Source of the DNA: Solirubrobacterales bacterium 70-9
GTDB lineage: Bacteria > Actinomycetota > Thermoleophilia > Solirubrobacterales > 70-9
Direction: 5' to 3'
NCBI GenBank assembly: GCA_001898095.1
Contig: MKSH01000253.1
Location: 439-26,013 of the forward strand
Length of the DNA stretch: 25,575 nt
Shown one piece after another: positions 17,172-24,196 of this stretch; position 1 is the first letter of the stretch, and the number at the start of each line of letters is the position of its first letter. Position numbers and translations under genes: made by a program. A model generated the notes under the pieces. The model was not told the origin of the DNA and made no database searches. It saw only the letters and a list, made by a program, of their open reading frames with translations.

Positions 17172-19024
17172 GCTCGGTCGAGGTTCCGGCCGCGATGCGC
17201 GCCGGGGACGAGTGCCTCTCGGTCCGCGACGGGCGCCTCTGGATCGAGGAGACGGCGGTCTCCGACCTCGCCCGCCGCTTCGGCACGCCGCTCTACGTGG
17301 TCTCCGAGGGCCAGCTGCGCGCCAACGCGCGGCGTTTCCGGGCCACGTTCGGCGCTGCCTGGCCCGAGGGCGAGGTCCTGATCATGCCCTCGATCAAGGC
17401 CAACTTCGCCCTCGCCCTGCGCCGCGTGCTGACCGAGGAGGGCACCGGCTGCGACGCCTTCGGGGCGGGCGAGCTGGAGGCGGCGCTGCGAGGAGGCGTC
17501 GAACCGGCGGCGATCTCGCTCAACGGCTCGAGCAAGGACCGGGCCCTGATCGGCCGCGCGGTCGAAGTCGGCGCCCGCCTGACGCTCGATTCGCCGGCCG
17601 AGTTGGAGCTGGCGCGCGAGGCCGCCCGCGAGCAGGGCAGGCGGGCGATGGTGCGGCTGCGGGTCCGGCCCTGGCTCGACCACGAGGAGGCGACCGGTCT
17701 GGCTGGCGCGACGACGACGATCCAGAGTGCGATCCAGCGCTACAAGCCGGGCATCCCGACCGAGCAGCTGCTGAGCCTGCCGGCGGAGGTCGTCGCGGCG
17801 CCGGAGCTAGAGGTCCGCGGCCTGATGGCCCACATCGGGCGCCAGAGTCGCGACCCCGCCGTCTGGGGAAGCCTCGGCCGCTGGGTCGGCGAGCTGTGCG
17901 GCGAGCTTGCGGCGCGCTGGGAAGGCTGGCGGCCACTGGAGGTCGACCTCGGCGGCGGCTTCCCGGTGCCGCGCGATCCCTATGGCACCGCCGACGAAGA
18001 CCCGGGAGTGCCGCGACCGCCGGCGCCGCCGCTGGAGGCCTACGCCGAGGCGATCGCCGCCGGCCTGCGGGCGGGCCTCGCCGGCGGCGGCCTCGGCGGG
18101 GCGGGGCTGCGACTGGAGATCGAGCCCGGCCGCAGCCTCTACGGCAATGCGGGCCTCCACCTCACCAGGGTGCGGGGAGTCAAGGCCCAGCTCGATCCGG
18201 TGCGCCGCACCTGGATCGAGACGGACACCTCCGAGGTCTTCCTCGCCGACGCCGTCTTCGAGCGCAACCGCTGGAACGTGATCGCCGCCGACGCGGTCGA
18301 AGCGCCGTGCGAGCAGGTCGCCGACGTCGTCGGGATCAGCTGCAATCCGGACCTGATCGTCGCCGACGCGGCGCTCCCGTCCCTGCGGGCAGGCGACTGC
18401 CTTGCCGTCCTCGACACCGGCGCCTACCAGGACGCCAACGCCAGCAACTTCAACTTGATGTTGCGGCCTGCGACCGTGCTCGTGCACGACGCCGAGGCGG
18501 AGCTGATCAAGCGCGCCGACCGGCTCGAGGAGATCCTGATGCGCGATCGGATTCCGGCTCGCCTGGGTGGCGCCGGCGTGCAGGTCCTCGGCCTCGACCA
18601 CGCCTCGGTGACCTGCGCCGACCTCGACCGCTCGCTCGCCTTCTACACCGGACTCCTCGGCATCCGCCTGATGGACCGCGGCGAGGACGACGGGCCGGAG
18701 CTGCAGACGATCTCCGGCCAGCCCGTGGCCCGGGTCCGTTGGGCCGACCTCGAGCTCGGCGACGGCCGAGTGCTGGAGCTGATCGAGTTCGAGCGGCCGC
18801 GTGTCGAGCCGGTCGCCGCCGGCAACCTCTACCCTGGCCAGGGACACATCTCGCTGCGGGTGGCCGACGCCGGGGTCGCCCACGCGGAGTTGGCGCGGGC
18901 CGGGGTCGAGGTCCGCTCCGCGCCGGTCGAGCTCGGCGAGGACGGGTTCTGGGGAGGCTGCCGCTGCTTCTACGCCGTCGACCCCGACGGGATGACGGTC
19001 GAGTTGATCGAGCGCCCCACCTGA
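17168..19024 (+). CDS. Fold-III PLP-dependent amino acid decarboxylase fused to VOC/glyoxalase domain
   Basis: 618 residues in one uninterrupted frame. Residues about 1-465 are a LysA/ornithine-decarboxylase-like enzyme: FGTPLYVVSE, PSIKAN with the PLP Lys at 77, GCDAFGAGELEAAL, AHIGRQ, VDLGGGFPV, EPGRSLYGNAG, Cys392 in GISCNPDLIVAD, and TGAYQDANASNFN. Residues about 471-618 are a VOC fold: LDHASVTCADLDRSLAFYTG (His478 as first ligand), GQGHISLRVADAG (second His) and GMTVELIE (Glu), completing the usual metal triad. The LysA-like half is about 45 residues longer than many relatives because of Gly/Pro-rich inserts (around VPRPPAPP and LAGGGLGGAG). Substrate unknown: with aguA and aguB downstream, arginine is a reasonable guess. 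A GTG at 18578 could start a separate VOC protein, but there is no stop before it. Confidence 0.88.
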   Translation: MSSVEVPAAMRAGDECLSVRDGRLWIEETAVSDLARRFGTPLYVVSEGQLRANARRFRATFGAAWPEGEVLIMPSIKANFALALRRVLTEEGTGCDAFGAGELEAALRGGVEPAAISLNGSSKDRALIGRAVEVGARLTLDSPAELELAREAAREQGRRAMVRLRVRPWLDHEEATGLAGATTTIQSAIQRYKPGIPTEQLLSLPAEVVAAPELEVRGLMAHIGRQSRDPAVWGSLGRWVGELCGELAARWEGWRPLEVDLGGGFPVPRDPYGTADEDPGVPRPPAPPLEAYAEAIAAGLRAGLAGGGLGGAGLRLEIEPGRSLYGNAGLHLTRVRGVKAQLDPVRRTWIETDTSEVFLADAVFERNRWNVIAADAVEAPCEQVADVVGISCNPDLIVADAALPSLRAGDCLAVLDTGAYQDANASNFNLMLRPATVLVHDAEAELIKRADRLEEILMRDRIPARLGGAGVQVLGLDHASVTCADLDRSLAFYTGLLGIRLMDRGEDDGPELQTISGQPVARVRWADLELGDGRVLELIEFERPRVEPVAAGNLYPGQGHISLRVADAGVAHAELARAGVEVRSAPVELGEDGFWGGCRCFYAVDPDGMTVELIERPT

Positions 19025-19074
19025 GGGCCGTCGCCTGGCCCAAGGACCGTCGTCGCGGCCTGGTCGCCGCTCGT

Positions 19075-19713
19075 TCAGCCGCTCCCCTCGCCGAGCATCA
19101 GGGATATGAGTCGGTGCAGCGTCGGCTGCAGGACCGTGCTCACGAAGGTGGGGTCGCACTTGAAAAGCTGCTCGATCACGAGGCCGTCCATGCAGGCGCG
19201 GAGCGCGGCAGCATCGCGCGGCCCGGGCTCGCCGGCCAGGCGCAGGGCGGCGTCGATCTGCGCGTCGAGCGCCGCATTGGCGGCGGCGAGATCGTCGGCG
19301 AGGACACCGGCGCGGGCGGCGTCGGTGGCGAGCTCGAGGAGGACGATCCAGCCCTGCGGGTCGCCGCTCGCGTCGTCCCCGTACCAGCTCGCGATCTCCA
19401 CGGCGATCTCGGCAGGGGTCAGTCGGCTGCCGGCGAGGCCGTCGAGGCGAGACTCGATCCGCGCCATTTCCTCGGCGACGAGCATCTTCAGCCCCTCGCC
19501 CACGAGCTGCTGCTTGGAGTCGAAGTAATAGGTGGTGGCCGAGAGCGAGACGCCGGCCACCTCGGCGACCCGGCGGTGGGTGACGGCCGCCGAGCCCTCG
19601 CGGCCGACCACCGCGATCACGGCCTCGAGGATCGCCCGCCGTTTCTCCTGCCCGCGCGCCTGCAGCTCGCGGGGCGCGGTGCGCGTCCGAGGGCTGTCGG
19701 GGGTGGAAGTCAT
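19075..19713 (-). CDS. TetR-family transcriptional regulator
   Basis: 212 residues from ATG 19713 (MTSTPDSPRTRTAPRELQAR). The helix-turn-helix lies about residues 35-62: AAVTHRRVAEVAGVSLSATT then YYFDSKQQLVGEGL. The C-terminal domain has SWYGDDASGDPQGWIVLLEL and ends MDGLVIEQLFKCDPTFVSTVL, common in TetR ligand domains. The longer frame would read through the operator and is not used. There is no ribosome site before the ATG; the palindrome ends within 2 bases of it, suggesting a leaderless, autorepressed gene. Diverges from aguA. Because a near-identical operator lies at 7646-7668, it probably also regulates the ligase/hydrolase cluster. Confidence 0.9.
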   Translation of the reverse strand: MTSTPDSPRTRTAPRELQARGQEKRRAILEAVIAVVGREGSAAVTHRRVAEVAGVSLSATTYYFDSKQQLVGEGLKMLVAEEMARIESRLDGLAGSRLTPAEIAVEIASWYGDDASGDPQGWIVLLELATDAARAGVLADDLAAANAALDAQIDAALRLAGEPGPRDAAALRACMDGLVIEQLFKCDPTFVSTVLQPTLHRLISLMLGEGSG

Positions 19714-19714
19714 C

Positions 19715-19737
19715 GTGGTACGTTTGTACCAGTTATG
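19715..19737. promoter_or_regulatory. TetR-type operator, copy 2 (tetR/aguA divergent promoter)
   Basis: GGTAC-GTTT-GTACC at 19717-19730 is a perfect 5-base inverted repeat with a 4-base spacer. The 23 bases at 19715-19737 match the opposite strand of 7646-7668 with one mismatch, in the spacer. A TATGCT hexamer (19734-19739) directly follows and could be the -10 element toward aguA. Confidence 0.8.
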
Positions 19738-19826
19738 CTGAGGATGGTGCGAGATGATGAGCGCGGCCGGGTGCCGTCGCACGGCAAGGTAGCGATGGCG
19801 ACCGGCGTTGGCGTGGCGCCGACCCC

Positions 19827-20822
19827 GTGAGTGCCGCGGCGCCAAACGCCCTCGCGATGCCCGCCGAGTGGGCGCGGCACGAGCGCACGCTGATGGCCTG
19901 GCCGGTGCGGGCCGAGCTCTGGGGCGAGTGGCTGCCGGCGGCCGAGGACGAGTACGCTGCGACGGCGAACGCGATCGCCGCCTTCGAGCCGGTGTTGATG
20001 GTCGCGCCCCCCGGCGGCGGCGACCGAGCCAGGTCCCGCTGCGCGGCGCGCGTCGAGGTCGTCGAGATGCCGATCGACGACTCCTGGCTGCGGGACAGCG
20101 GCCCGGTGATCGTCGGCGACGGCAACGGCCGTCGCGTCGCGCTCGACTTCGGCTTCAACGCCTGGGGTCGGAAGTTCAAGCCCTTCGACGAGGACGCGCG
20201 GGTGGCCGGACGGATCGCCGCGGTCCTCGGGCTGCCGGCGCGCGTCGTCGACATCGTGCTCGAGGGTGGCTCGATCGCGGTCGACGGCGGCGGCACGGTG
20301 CTGACCACCGAACAGTGCCTGCTGCATCCGAACCGCAACCCGGGTCTCGATCGCGAGCAGATCGAGGCGGTGTTGCTGGAGGCGCTCGGCGCGACCCGCG
20401 TCGTCTGGCTCGGGCAAGGCCTGGTCGAGGATCGCGACACCGATGGGCACGTCGACATGATCGCCGCCTTCCTCCCCTCGGGGAGGGTGCTGCTGCAGGA
20501 CGCACCGCCACAGGATCCGAACCACGAGCACTGTCGCGAGAACGCCGACCGCCTGCGCGCCGCCGGCTTCGAGGTGGAGCTGATGCCCCACCTCGCCCAC
20601 GTCCGCGCCGGCGAGGCCGAGTCGGCCCTCTCCTACATGAACCACTACGTCTGCAACGGCGGCGTGATCCTTCCACTCGCCGGCGCTGCCGACGACGACG
20701 GCGCGGTCGAGACGCTGCGGCGCGCCTATCCCGAACACGAGGTCGTCGGCGTCCCGGCGGGGACGATCGCCTTCGGCGGCGGCGGGCCGCACTGCATCAC
20801 CCAGCAGGTGCCGAGCCGATGA
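19827..20822 (+). CDS. aguA: Agmatine deiminase
   Basis: 331 residues from GTG 19827; ATG 19857 is an alternative and begins at the family's conserved MPAEW. Conserved blocks: MPAEWARHERTLMAWP, DDSWLRDSGP, EGGSIAVDGGGTVLTTEQCL followed by LHPNRNP, DTDGHVDM with the catalytic His208, NGGVILP, and GGGGPHCITQQVP with the nucleophile Cys323. The last motif is usually GGGNIHCITQQ, so Asn-Ile is Gly-Pro here next to the active-site Cys. It hydrolyses agmatine to N-carbamoylputrescine and ammonia. The next gene, overlapping by 4 bases, encodes the enzyme for the following step. Promoter and operator lie at 19715-19739. Confidence 0.93.
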   Translation: MSAAAPNALAMPAEWARHERTLMAWPVRAELWGEWLPAAEDEYAATANAIAAFEPVLMVAPPGGGDRARSRCAARVEVVEMPIDDSWLRDSGPVIVGDGNGRRVALDFGFNAWGRKFKPFDEDARVAGRIAAVLGLPARVVDIVLEGGSIAVDGGGTVLTTEQCLLHPNRNPGLDREQIEAVLLEALGATRVVWLGQGLVEDRDTDGHVDMIAAFLPSGRVLLQDAPPQDPNHEHCRENADRLRAAGFEVELMPHLAHVRAGEAESALSYMNHYVCNGGVILPLAGAADDDGAVETLRRAYPEHEVVGVPAGTIAFGGGGPHCITQQVPSR

Positions 20823-21829
20823 GCGAGATCGAGCTGCGCACCTGCTACGACCCCCCTCCCTCGCCCGCGGCGACCGGCGGCGAGCGGGGGCCGGTGCTGC
20901 GCCTCGGGCTGGTCCAGCACCGCTGGCACCCCGACCCCGATGAGCACCGTGACGCCCTCGCCGCCGCGGTACGGCTGGCGGCCGCCGAGGGCGCGCGCAT
21001 CGTCTGCCTGCAGGAGCTGACCCTGAACCGCTACTTCGCGATCGGCGCGGAAGGCCCGGAGGCCGCCGGGGCGGTGCCGGAGTCACTCGTCGACGGCCCA
21101 ACGCGCCGCTTCGCCGCGCAGCTGGCCGCCGAGACCGGCGTCCCGATCCACGCCTCGCTGTTCGAGGCGAGTCCCGCGCCGGCGCCGCTCGGCTACAACA
21201 CGGCGATCGTCGTCGCTCCCGACGGCGAGCTGCTGGCCCGCACCCGCAAGCTCCACATCCCCGTCACCGCCGGGTACCACGAGGACCGCTACTTCGCGCC
21301 CGGCCCGACCGACGGTGACCCGTACCCGGTGCTCGAGCTGGAGGGGATCGGGATCGGTTTCCCGACCTGCTGGGACCAGTGGTTCCCGGAGCTGGCACGC
21401 GCCTACTCGCTGGCGGGCGCGGGGGTGATCGTCTATCCGACCGCGATCGGATCGGAGCCCGATCACCCCGAATTCGACACCCAGCCCCTGTGGGAGTCGG
21501 TGATCCGCGCCAACGGAATCGCCAACGGCACCTTCATGGTCGCCGCGAACAGGATCGGCGAGGAGGGCGGGCTGAGTTTCTACGGCTCCTCCTTCATCTC
21601 CGACCCCTACGGACGGATCCTTGTCGCGGCGCCACGCGCCCGGCCGGCGATCCTCGTCGCCGACCTCGACCTCGCCCAGCGCCGCGAGTGGCTCGAGCTC
21701 TTCCCCTTCCTGCGGGCCAGGCGGCCCGAGGCCTACGAGCCGCTCGTCGACCGGCAAGTTCTCGAAGCGCGAGCCGCGCTCGCTCGGCGGGCCTCGCGTC
21801 CTCGTGACAGCTCCCGCGCGTCCCCGTGA
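20819..21829 (+). CDS. aguB: N-carbamoylputrescine amidase (carbon-nitrogen hydrolase)
   Basis: 336 residues. ATG 20819 overlaps the aguA stop by 4 bases. Nitrilase-superfamily triad: CLQELTLNRYF (Glu66), ARTRKLHIP (Lys144) and FPTCWDQWFPELAR (Cys184). The CWDQWFPE string and YHEDRYFAPG are characteristic of N-carbamoylputrescine amidases. It yields putrescine, CO2 and ammonia, completing agmatine to putrescine. The N-terminus has a Pro/Gly-rich extension of about 25 residues before the core VLRLGLVQHRW. The last dozen residues (Arg/Ser/Pro-rich) are encoded by the dispersed repeat, so the natural C-terminus may have been extended by it. Confidence 0.93.
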   Translation: MSEIELRTCYDPPPSPAATGGERGPVLRLGLVQHRWHPDPDEHRDALAAAVRLAAAEGARIVCLQELTLNRYFAIGAEGPEAAGAVPESLVDGPTRRFAAQLAAETGVPIHASLFEASPAPAPLGYNTAIVVAPDGELLARTRKLHIPVTAGYHEDRYFAPGPTDGDPYPVLELEGIGIGFPTCWDQWFPELARAYSLAGAGVIVYPTAIGSEPDHPEFDTQPLWESVIRANGIANGTFMVAANRIGEEGGLSFYGSSFISDPYGRILVAAPRARPAILVADLDLAQRREWLELFPFLRARRPEAYEPLVDRQVLEARAALARRASRPRDSSRASP

Positions 21830-21844
21830 CGCCTCCCCGGCGCC
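21792..21844 (+). repeat. Dispersed repeat, copy 2, with internal tandem duplication
   Basis: Contains the two exact blocks of copy 1 (14 bases at 21792-21805 and 16 bases at 21829-21844), but expanded by a partly duplicated 22-base unit: GCGTCCTCGTGACAGC... then GCGTCCCCGTGACGCC.... The second unit holds the small inverted repeat GCGTC-CCCGT-GACGC. It overlaps the 3' end of aguB and occupies the convergent gap before the thioesterase gene. Confidence 0.6.
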
Positions 21845-21899
21845 TCCCGCCGGCCTCCCGCACCCCCGGCGCGGCGCCCATCATCCCGGCACCCGCGCA

Positions 21900-22346
21900 T
21901 CAACCGTCAGGTGGCCGGGCGCCGACCAGCAGCGTCGAAGCAATCGCGGTGGCGACCGCCTCGCCGTCGCAGCTGACGACGATCCGATAGGACCCGAGCC
22001 GTGCGCCGCGGCGCTCCTCAACCGCCTCCGCTCGCAGCAACTCCCCCGGGACCGCGGCGCGGAGGAAGTGGATCGTGCCGGTGATCGCCACCACGGCCTC
22101 GCCGGGCCGTGAATTGGAGGCGGCGGCGAGCGCCGCGTCGGCGAGGCTGAAGAGGGCGCCACCGTGAACCTTCCCGAGGTCGTTGCAGTGCTCGGGACCG
22201 GTCGCCAGCTCGACCACCGCCCGCCCCACCTCGCGCTCGACCAGCCGCACGCCGAGACGCTGCGCGAAGCGGTCGGCGGACGAGAGCGGCCCGCCCCCCG
22301 GCGGACGTGCCCCAGGCATCCCCGCGCGGCTCGCCTCGGTCACCAT
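21900..22346 (-). CDS. PaaI-type hotdog-fold thioesterase
   Basis: 148 residues from ATG 22346; the frame extends to a TTG at 22397 and has another ATG at 22319, and no ribosome site decides among them. The core is diagnostic: HCNDLGKVHGGALFSLADAA, with the HGG turn and catalytic Asp of PaaI/YdiI-like hotdog thioesterases. ITGTIHFLRAAVPGELLRAE and the C-terminal strands complete the fold. It hydrolyses small aryl- or acyl-CoA thioesters and often rescues CoA from dead-end intermediates. That fits a neighbourhood with three CoA ligases, though it is 11 kb from the PaaK-like gene and in a separate transcription unit. Confidence 0.85.
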   Translation of the reverse strand: MVTEASRAGMPGARPPGGGPLSSADRFAQRLGVRLVEREVGRAVVELATGPEHCNDLGKVHGGALFSLADAALAAASNSRPGEAVVAITGTIHFLRAAVPGELLRAEAVEERRGARLGSYRIVVSCDGEAVATAIASTLLVGARPPDG

Positions 22347-22401
22347 GCCCTCGCACGAGGAGCTCGAGGACTGGTCTGCGTTGGCACGCGTCGTCAAGGG
22401 T

Positions 22402-22424
22402 CCGATCGATCGGTAGCCTATACT
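22402..22424. promoter_or_regulatory. Palindrome and -10 element between divergent PaaI and SnoaL-like genes
   Basis: CCGATCGATCGG (22402-22413) is a perfect 12-base palindrome. It is followed by TATACT (22419-22424), a good -10 hexamer for rightward transcription. The palindrome would fall in the spacer of that promoter. No strong -35 is seen. Confidence 0.4.
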
Positions 22425-22466
22425 ATCTCAGCGGCAGCCCATCCCTCGCCGACGAAGTGAAGGCTG

Positions 22467-22856
22467 ATGCCCGAAACCCATGAAATCGCCACCGCCTACC
22501 TGGACGCGTTCTTCGCCGGCGAGACCCAAGAGGCGGCCCGACATCTCGCCGCGGGTTTCGAGTTCGAGGGACCGCTCTCCAGCTACGACACGATCGATTC
22601 GTTCCTCGTCGGCTCCGAACCGTTCCTGCAAAGCCTGCGCCCCGGCTGGCGACGGGTCTCCAGCTTCTCGGACGACCGCGAAGCGCTCTTCCTATACGAG
22701 CTGAAGACAACTGACGGCAAGACCATCCGCGTCGCCAATCAGTTGATCTTCGAGGGCGGACTGATCACACGCGAGACCGTCGTCTTCGATTCGCGCGCGA
22801 GGCGGGTAGACGGACGACATGTCGCGGATCTACACCATCGGCCACTCGACCCATGA
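22467..22856 (+). CDS. SnoaL/NTF2-like protein
   Basis: 129 residues with GAAGG before ATG 22467. HEIATAYLDAFFAGETQEAA, RHLAAGFEFEGPLSSYDTID, SFLVGSEPFLQSL and the strands EALFLYELKT and IRVANQLIFEGGLITRETVVF give the NTF2-like helix-strand pattern, here of the type annotated as nuclear transport factor 2 or ketosteroid-isomerase-like. No catalytic residue can be assigned with certainty. The last about 13 residues are encoded within the 38-base overlap with the DUF488 gene and are likely disordered (His/Asp/Pro-rich). The overlap couples the two genes. Confidence 0.75.
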   Translation: MPETHEIATAYLDAFFAGETQEAARHLAAGFEFEGPLSSYDTIDSFLVGSEPFLQSLRPGWRRVSSFSDDREALFLYELKTTDGKTIRVANQLIFEGGLITRETVVFDSRARRVDGRHVADLHHRPLDP

Positions 22857-23343
22857 CCCGGAGACCTTTGCCTCCCTCCTGGCTCGCAACGGCGTCGAGC
22901 TGCTCGCCGATGTGCGCCACCATCCCGGCTCGCGGCACGTGCCGTGGACGAACCCGGGCTCGATCGAGGCGGCCTTGCCCGTCCCCTATACACACATCGT
23001 CGAACTCGGTGGGCGGCGCCGGCCGCGGCCTGGCTCGCCCAACGATTTCTGGCGCAATGCCGCCTTTCGCGGCTACGCCGACTATATGGACAGCGAGGGG
23101 TTCGCCGCCGGCCTCGAGCGGCTGCTCGTCGTCGCCGAGGGATCGGTGGCCATCATGTGCGCCGAGGCCCAATGGTGGCGCTGCCATCGACGGCTGATCG
23201 CCGACGCGCTCGTGGCGCGTGGATCGGATGTCGTCCACATCGACTCGCGCGGCGGCACCGAGATGCACCGACTCACCGACGCCGCCGTGGTCGAGGACGG
23301 CCGCATCGTCTATCCCGCGCAACGGGACCGGCTCGGGCCGTGA
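22819..23343 (+). CDS. DUF488-family protein
   Basis: 174 residues. Hallmarks of DUF488 are YTIGHSTHDPETFASLL at the N-terminus, DVRHHPGSRH, an ELGGRRRP segment, FRGYADYM, and MCAEAQWWRCHRRLIADAL, the conserved Cys-x-Glu...Cys-His-Arg cluster. The biochemical role of the family is not well established; a nucleotide- or nucleic-acid-related function has been suggested from the conserved Cys/His/Arg. ATG 22819 lies inside the preceding SnoaL-like gene (38-base overlap). Typical length for the family and apparently intact. Confidence 0.9.
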   Translation: MSRIYTIGHSTHDPETFASLLARNGVELLADVRHHPGSRHVPWTNPGSIEAALPVPYTHIVELGGRRRPRPGSPNDFWRNAAFRGYADYMDSEGFAAGLERLLVVAEGSVAIMCAEAQWWRCHRRLIADALVARGSDVVHIDSRGGTEMHRLTDAAVVEDGRIVYPAQRDRLGP

Positions 23344-23502
23344 TCCCCGATCCACACCCCTCGCGGAGGATCGGTAGCGAGAGGCGCCGCCCCGGCCGGC
23401 TCAGCCTGGCTGGACCGCGACGAGCCCGATCGCGCCAAGGTGCTTTCGCCGGCGACGAAACATGCGCCGCATCTCGTGCACCCGCCGGCGCTCGCGGGGC
23501 GC

Positions 23503-23883
23503 TTACGTCGCCTCCGGCCAGGCGGCGACCGAGGCGGCGAAGTCAGGGGGCGTCAGCACGACGAGCATTCGCGCCTCGCTCTCCCCGGGGTTCTCGAGCC
23601 GCACGTGGAGGCCGACCGGGATCGTCGCCACGGCCCCCGGCCCGAGCTCGGTGACCGCGCCGCTCTTCGACTCGATCAGCCGCAGTCTGCCCTCCCGCGG
23701 GAGCAGCAGGGTGGTCGAGTTGCCGTGCGCGTGCTCGGGCATCGCCGCCCCCGCCGGCACCGTCACGTCGACGACGCCGACCCCCGCGTCCTGATCGGCG
23801 CCGACCACCACCTCCGCGATCGGCCCGCCGGGGACCGCCCGACGTCGAGGGCCCTGGCCCAGCTCCCACCGTCGCACAGTCAT
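23503..23883 (-). CDS. Small cupin-domain protein
   Basis: 126 residues from ATG 23883 with AAAGGA upstream. The first cupin motif is readable as VTVPAGAAMPEHAHGNSTTLLLP (two His of the metal site, with Asn/Ser/Thr where Glu is common), then RLRLIE and the second motif PGAVATIPVGLHVRLENPG with a His. Single-domain cupins of this size are isomerases, dioxygenases or sensors; the reaction is not readable. Its promoter region carries a long imperfect inverted repeat. Transcribed toward the DUF488 gene, leaving a 159-base convergent gap (23344-23502) in which no gene is seen. Confidence 0.82.
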   Translation of the reverse strand: MTVRRWELGQGPRRRAVPGGPIAEVVVGADQDAGVGVVDVTVPAGAAMPEHAHGNSTTLLLPREGRLRLIESKSGAVTELGPGAVATIPVGLHVRLENPGESEARMLVVLTPPDFAASVAAWPEAT

Positions 23884-23905
23884 GTCACATCGTCCTTTCG
23901 CTCCG

Positions 23906-23936
23906 AAGTTTTCACATGATCGCTGTGTAAAACCTT
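23906..23936. promoter_or_regulatory. Imperfect inverted repeat upstream of cupin gene
   Basis: TTTTCACA and TGTGTAAAA face each other across 8 bases, flanked by AAG and CCTT, forming an AT-rich imperfect palindrome about 23 bases before the cupin start. The size fits an operator. The regulator is not in the immediate neighbourhood. Confidence 0.5.
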
Positions 23937-23937
23937 A

Positions 23938-23973
23938 GGCTACCCAAACACCAGGGGCTTTGCGGGCCTTTTC
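23938..23973 (+). terminator. Degenerate hairpin followed by T-run
   Basis: GGCTACCCAAA pairs imperfectly with TTTGCGGGCC and is followed by TTTTCT on the plus strand. It lies just beyond the 3' side of the tRNA remnant (which reads on the minus strand) and may be a decayed tRNA terminator or a weak bidirectional one. Confidence 0.35.
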
Positions 23974-23974
23974 T

Positions 23975-24037
23975 GGATAGCGGGGGCAGGATTCGCGAAC
24001 CTGCGACCTTCGGGTTGTGAGACCGCGCCGGGGGCTC
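23975..24037 (-). pseudogene. Degenerate tRNA-Met 3' half (probable attachment-site remnant)
   Basis: On the minus strand the sequence reads CTCACAACCCGAAGGTCGCA then GGTTCGCGAATCC and TGCCCCCGCTATCCA. This matches a tRNA-Met 3' half: anticodon loop, AACCCGAAGGTCGCAGG, T arm, and CCCCGCTA acceptor strand. It is damaged: CAC in place of CAT in the anticodon position, a two-base insertion in the T loop (TTCGCGAA for TTCGAA), and TATCCA for TACCA. No D arm or 5' acceptor strand is recognisable upstream, so it is not a working tRNA. Such 3' halves are what tRNA-targeting integrases leave behind, and the unfamiliar gene cluster on one side supports that. The segment through 24196 holds no other feature I can support. 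Confidence 0.6.
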
Positions 24038-24196
24038 GACTGAGGTATGTGGAGCTCGATTTCAAGCGGATTTCGCGAAATCGGACTCGGCTGAGATCGG
24101 CCGGACTCCGCGGGGCACCATGCCCTATTTCGTGCGACGCGCCACCCCCGCGTGCTTCCGCCCTCCGAAAGATCGGCGCATCCGCCGATCCCAGCC

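Noticed and set aside
16960..19830. 956-aa plus-strand frame overlapping the decarboxylase-VOC gene
   Set aside because: Extremely Arg/Pro/Gly-rich shift-frame product; the decarboxylase frame carries all conserved motifs.
23975..24037. Functional tRNA
   Set aside because: No 5' acceptor strand or D arm, insertion in the T loop and changed anticodon; called a remnant instead.
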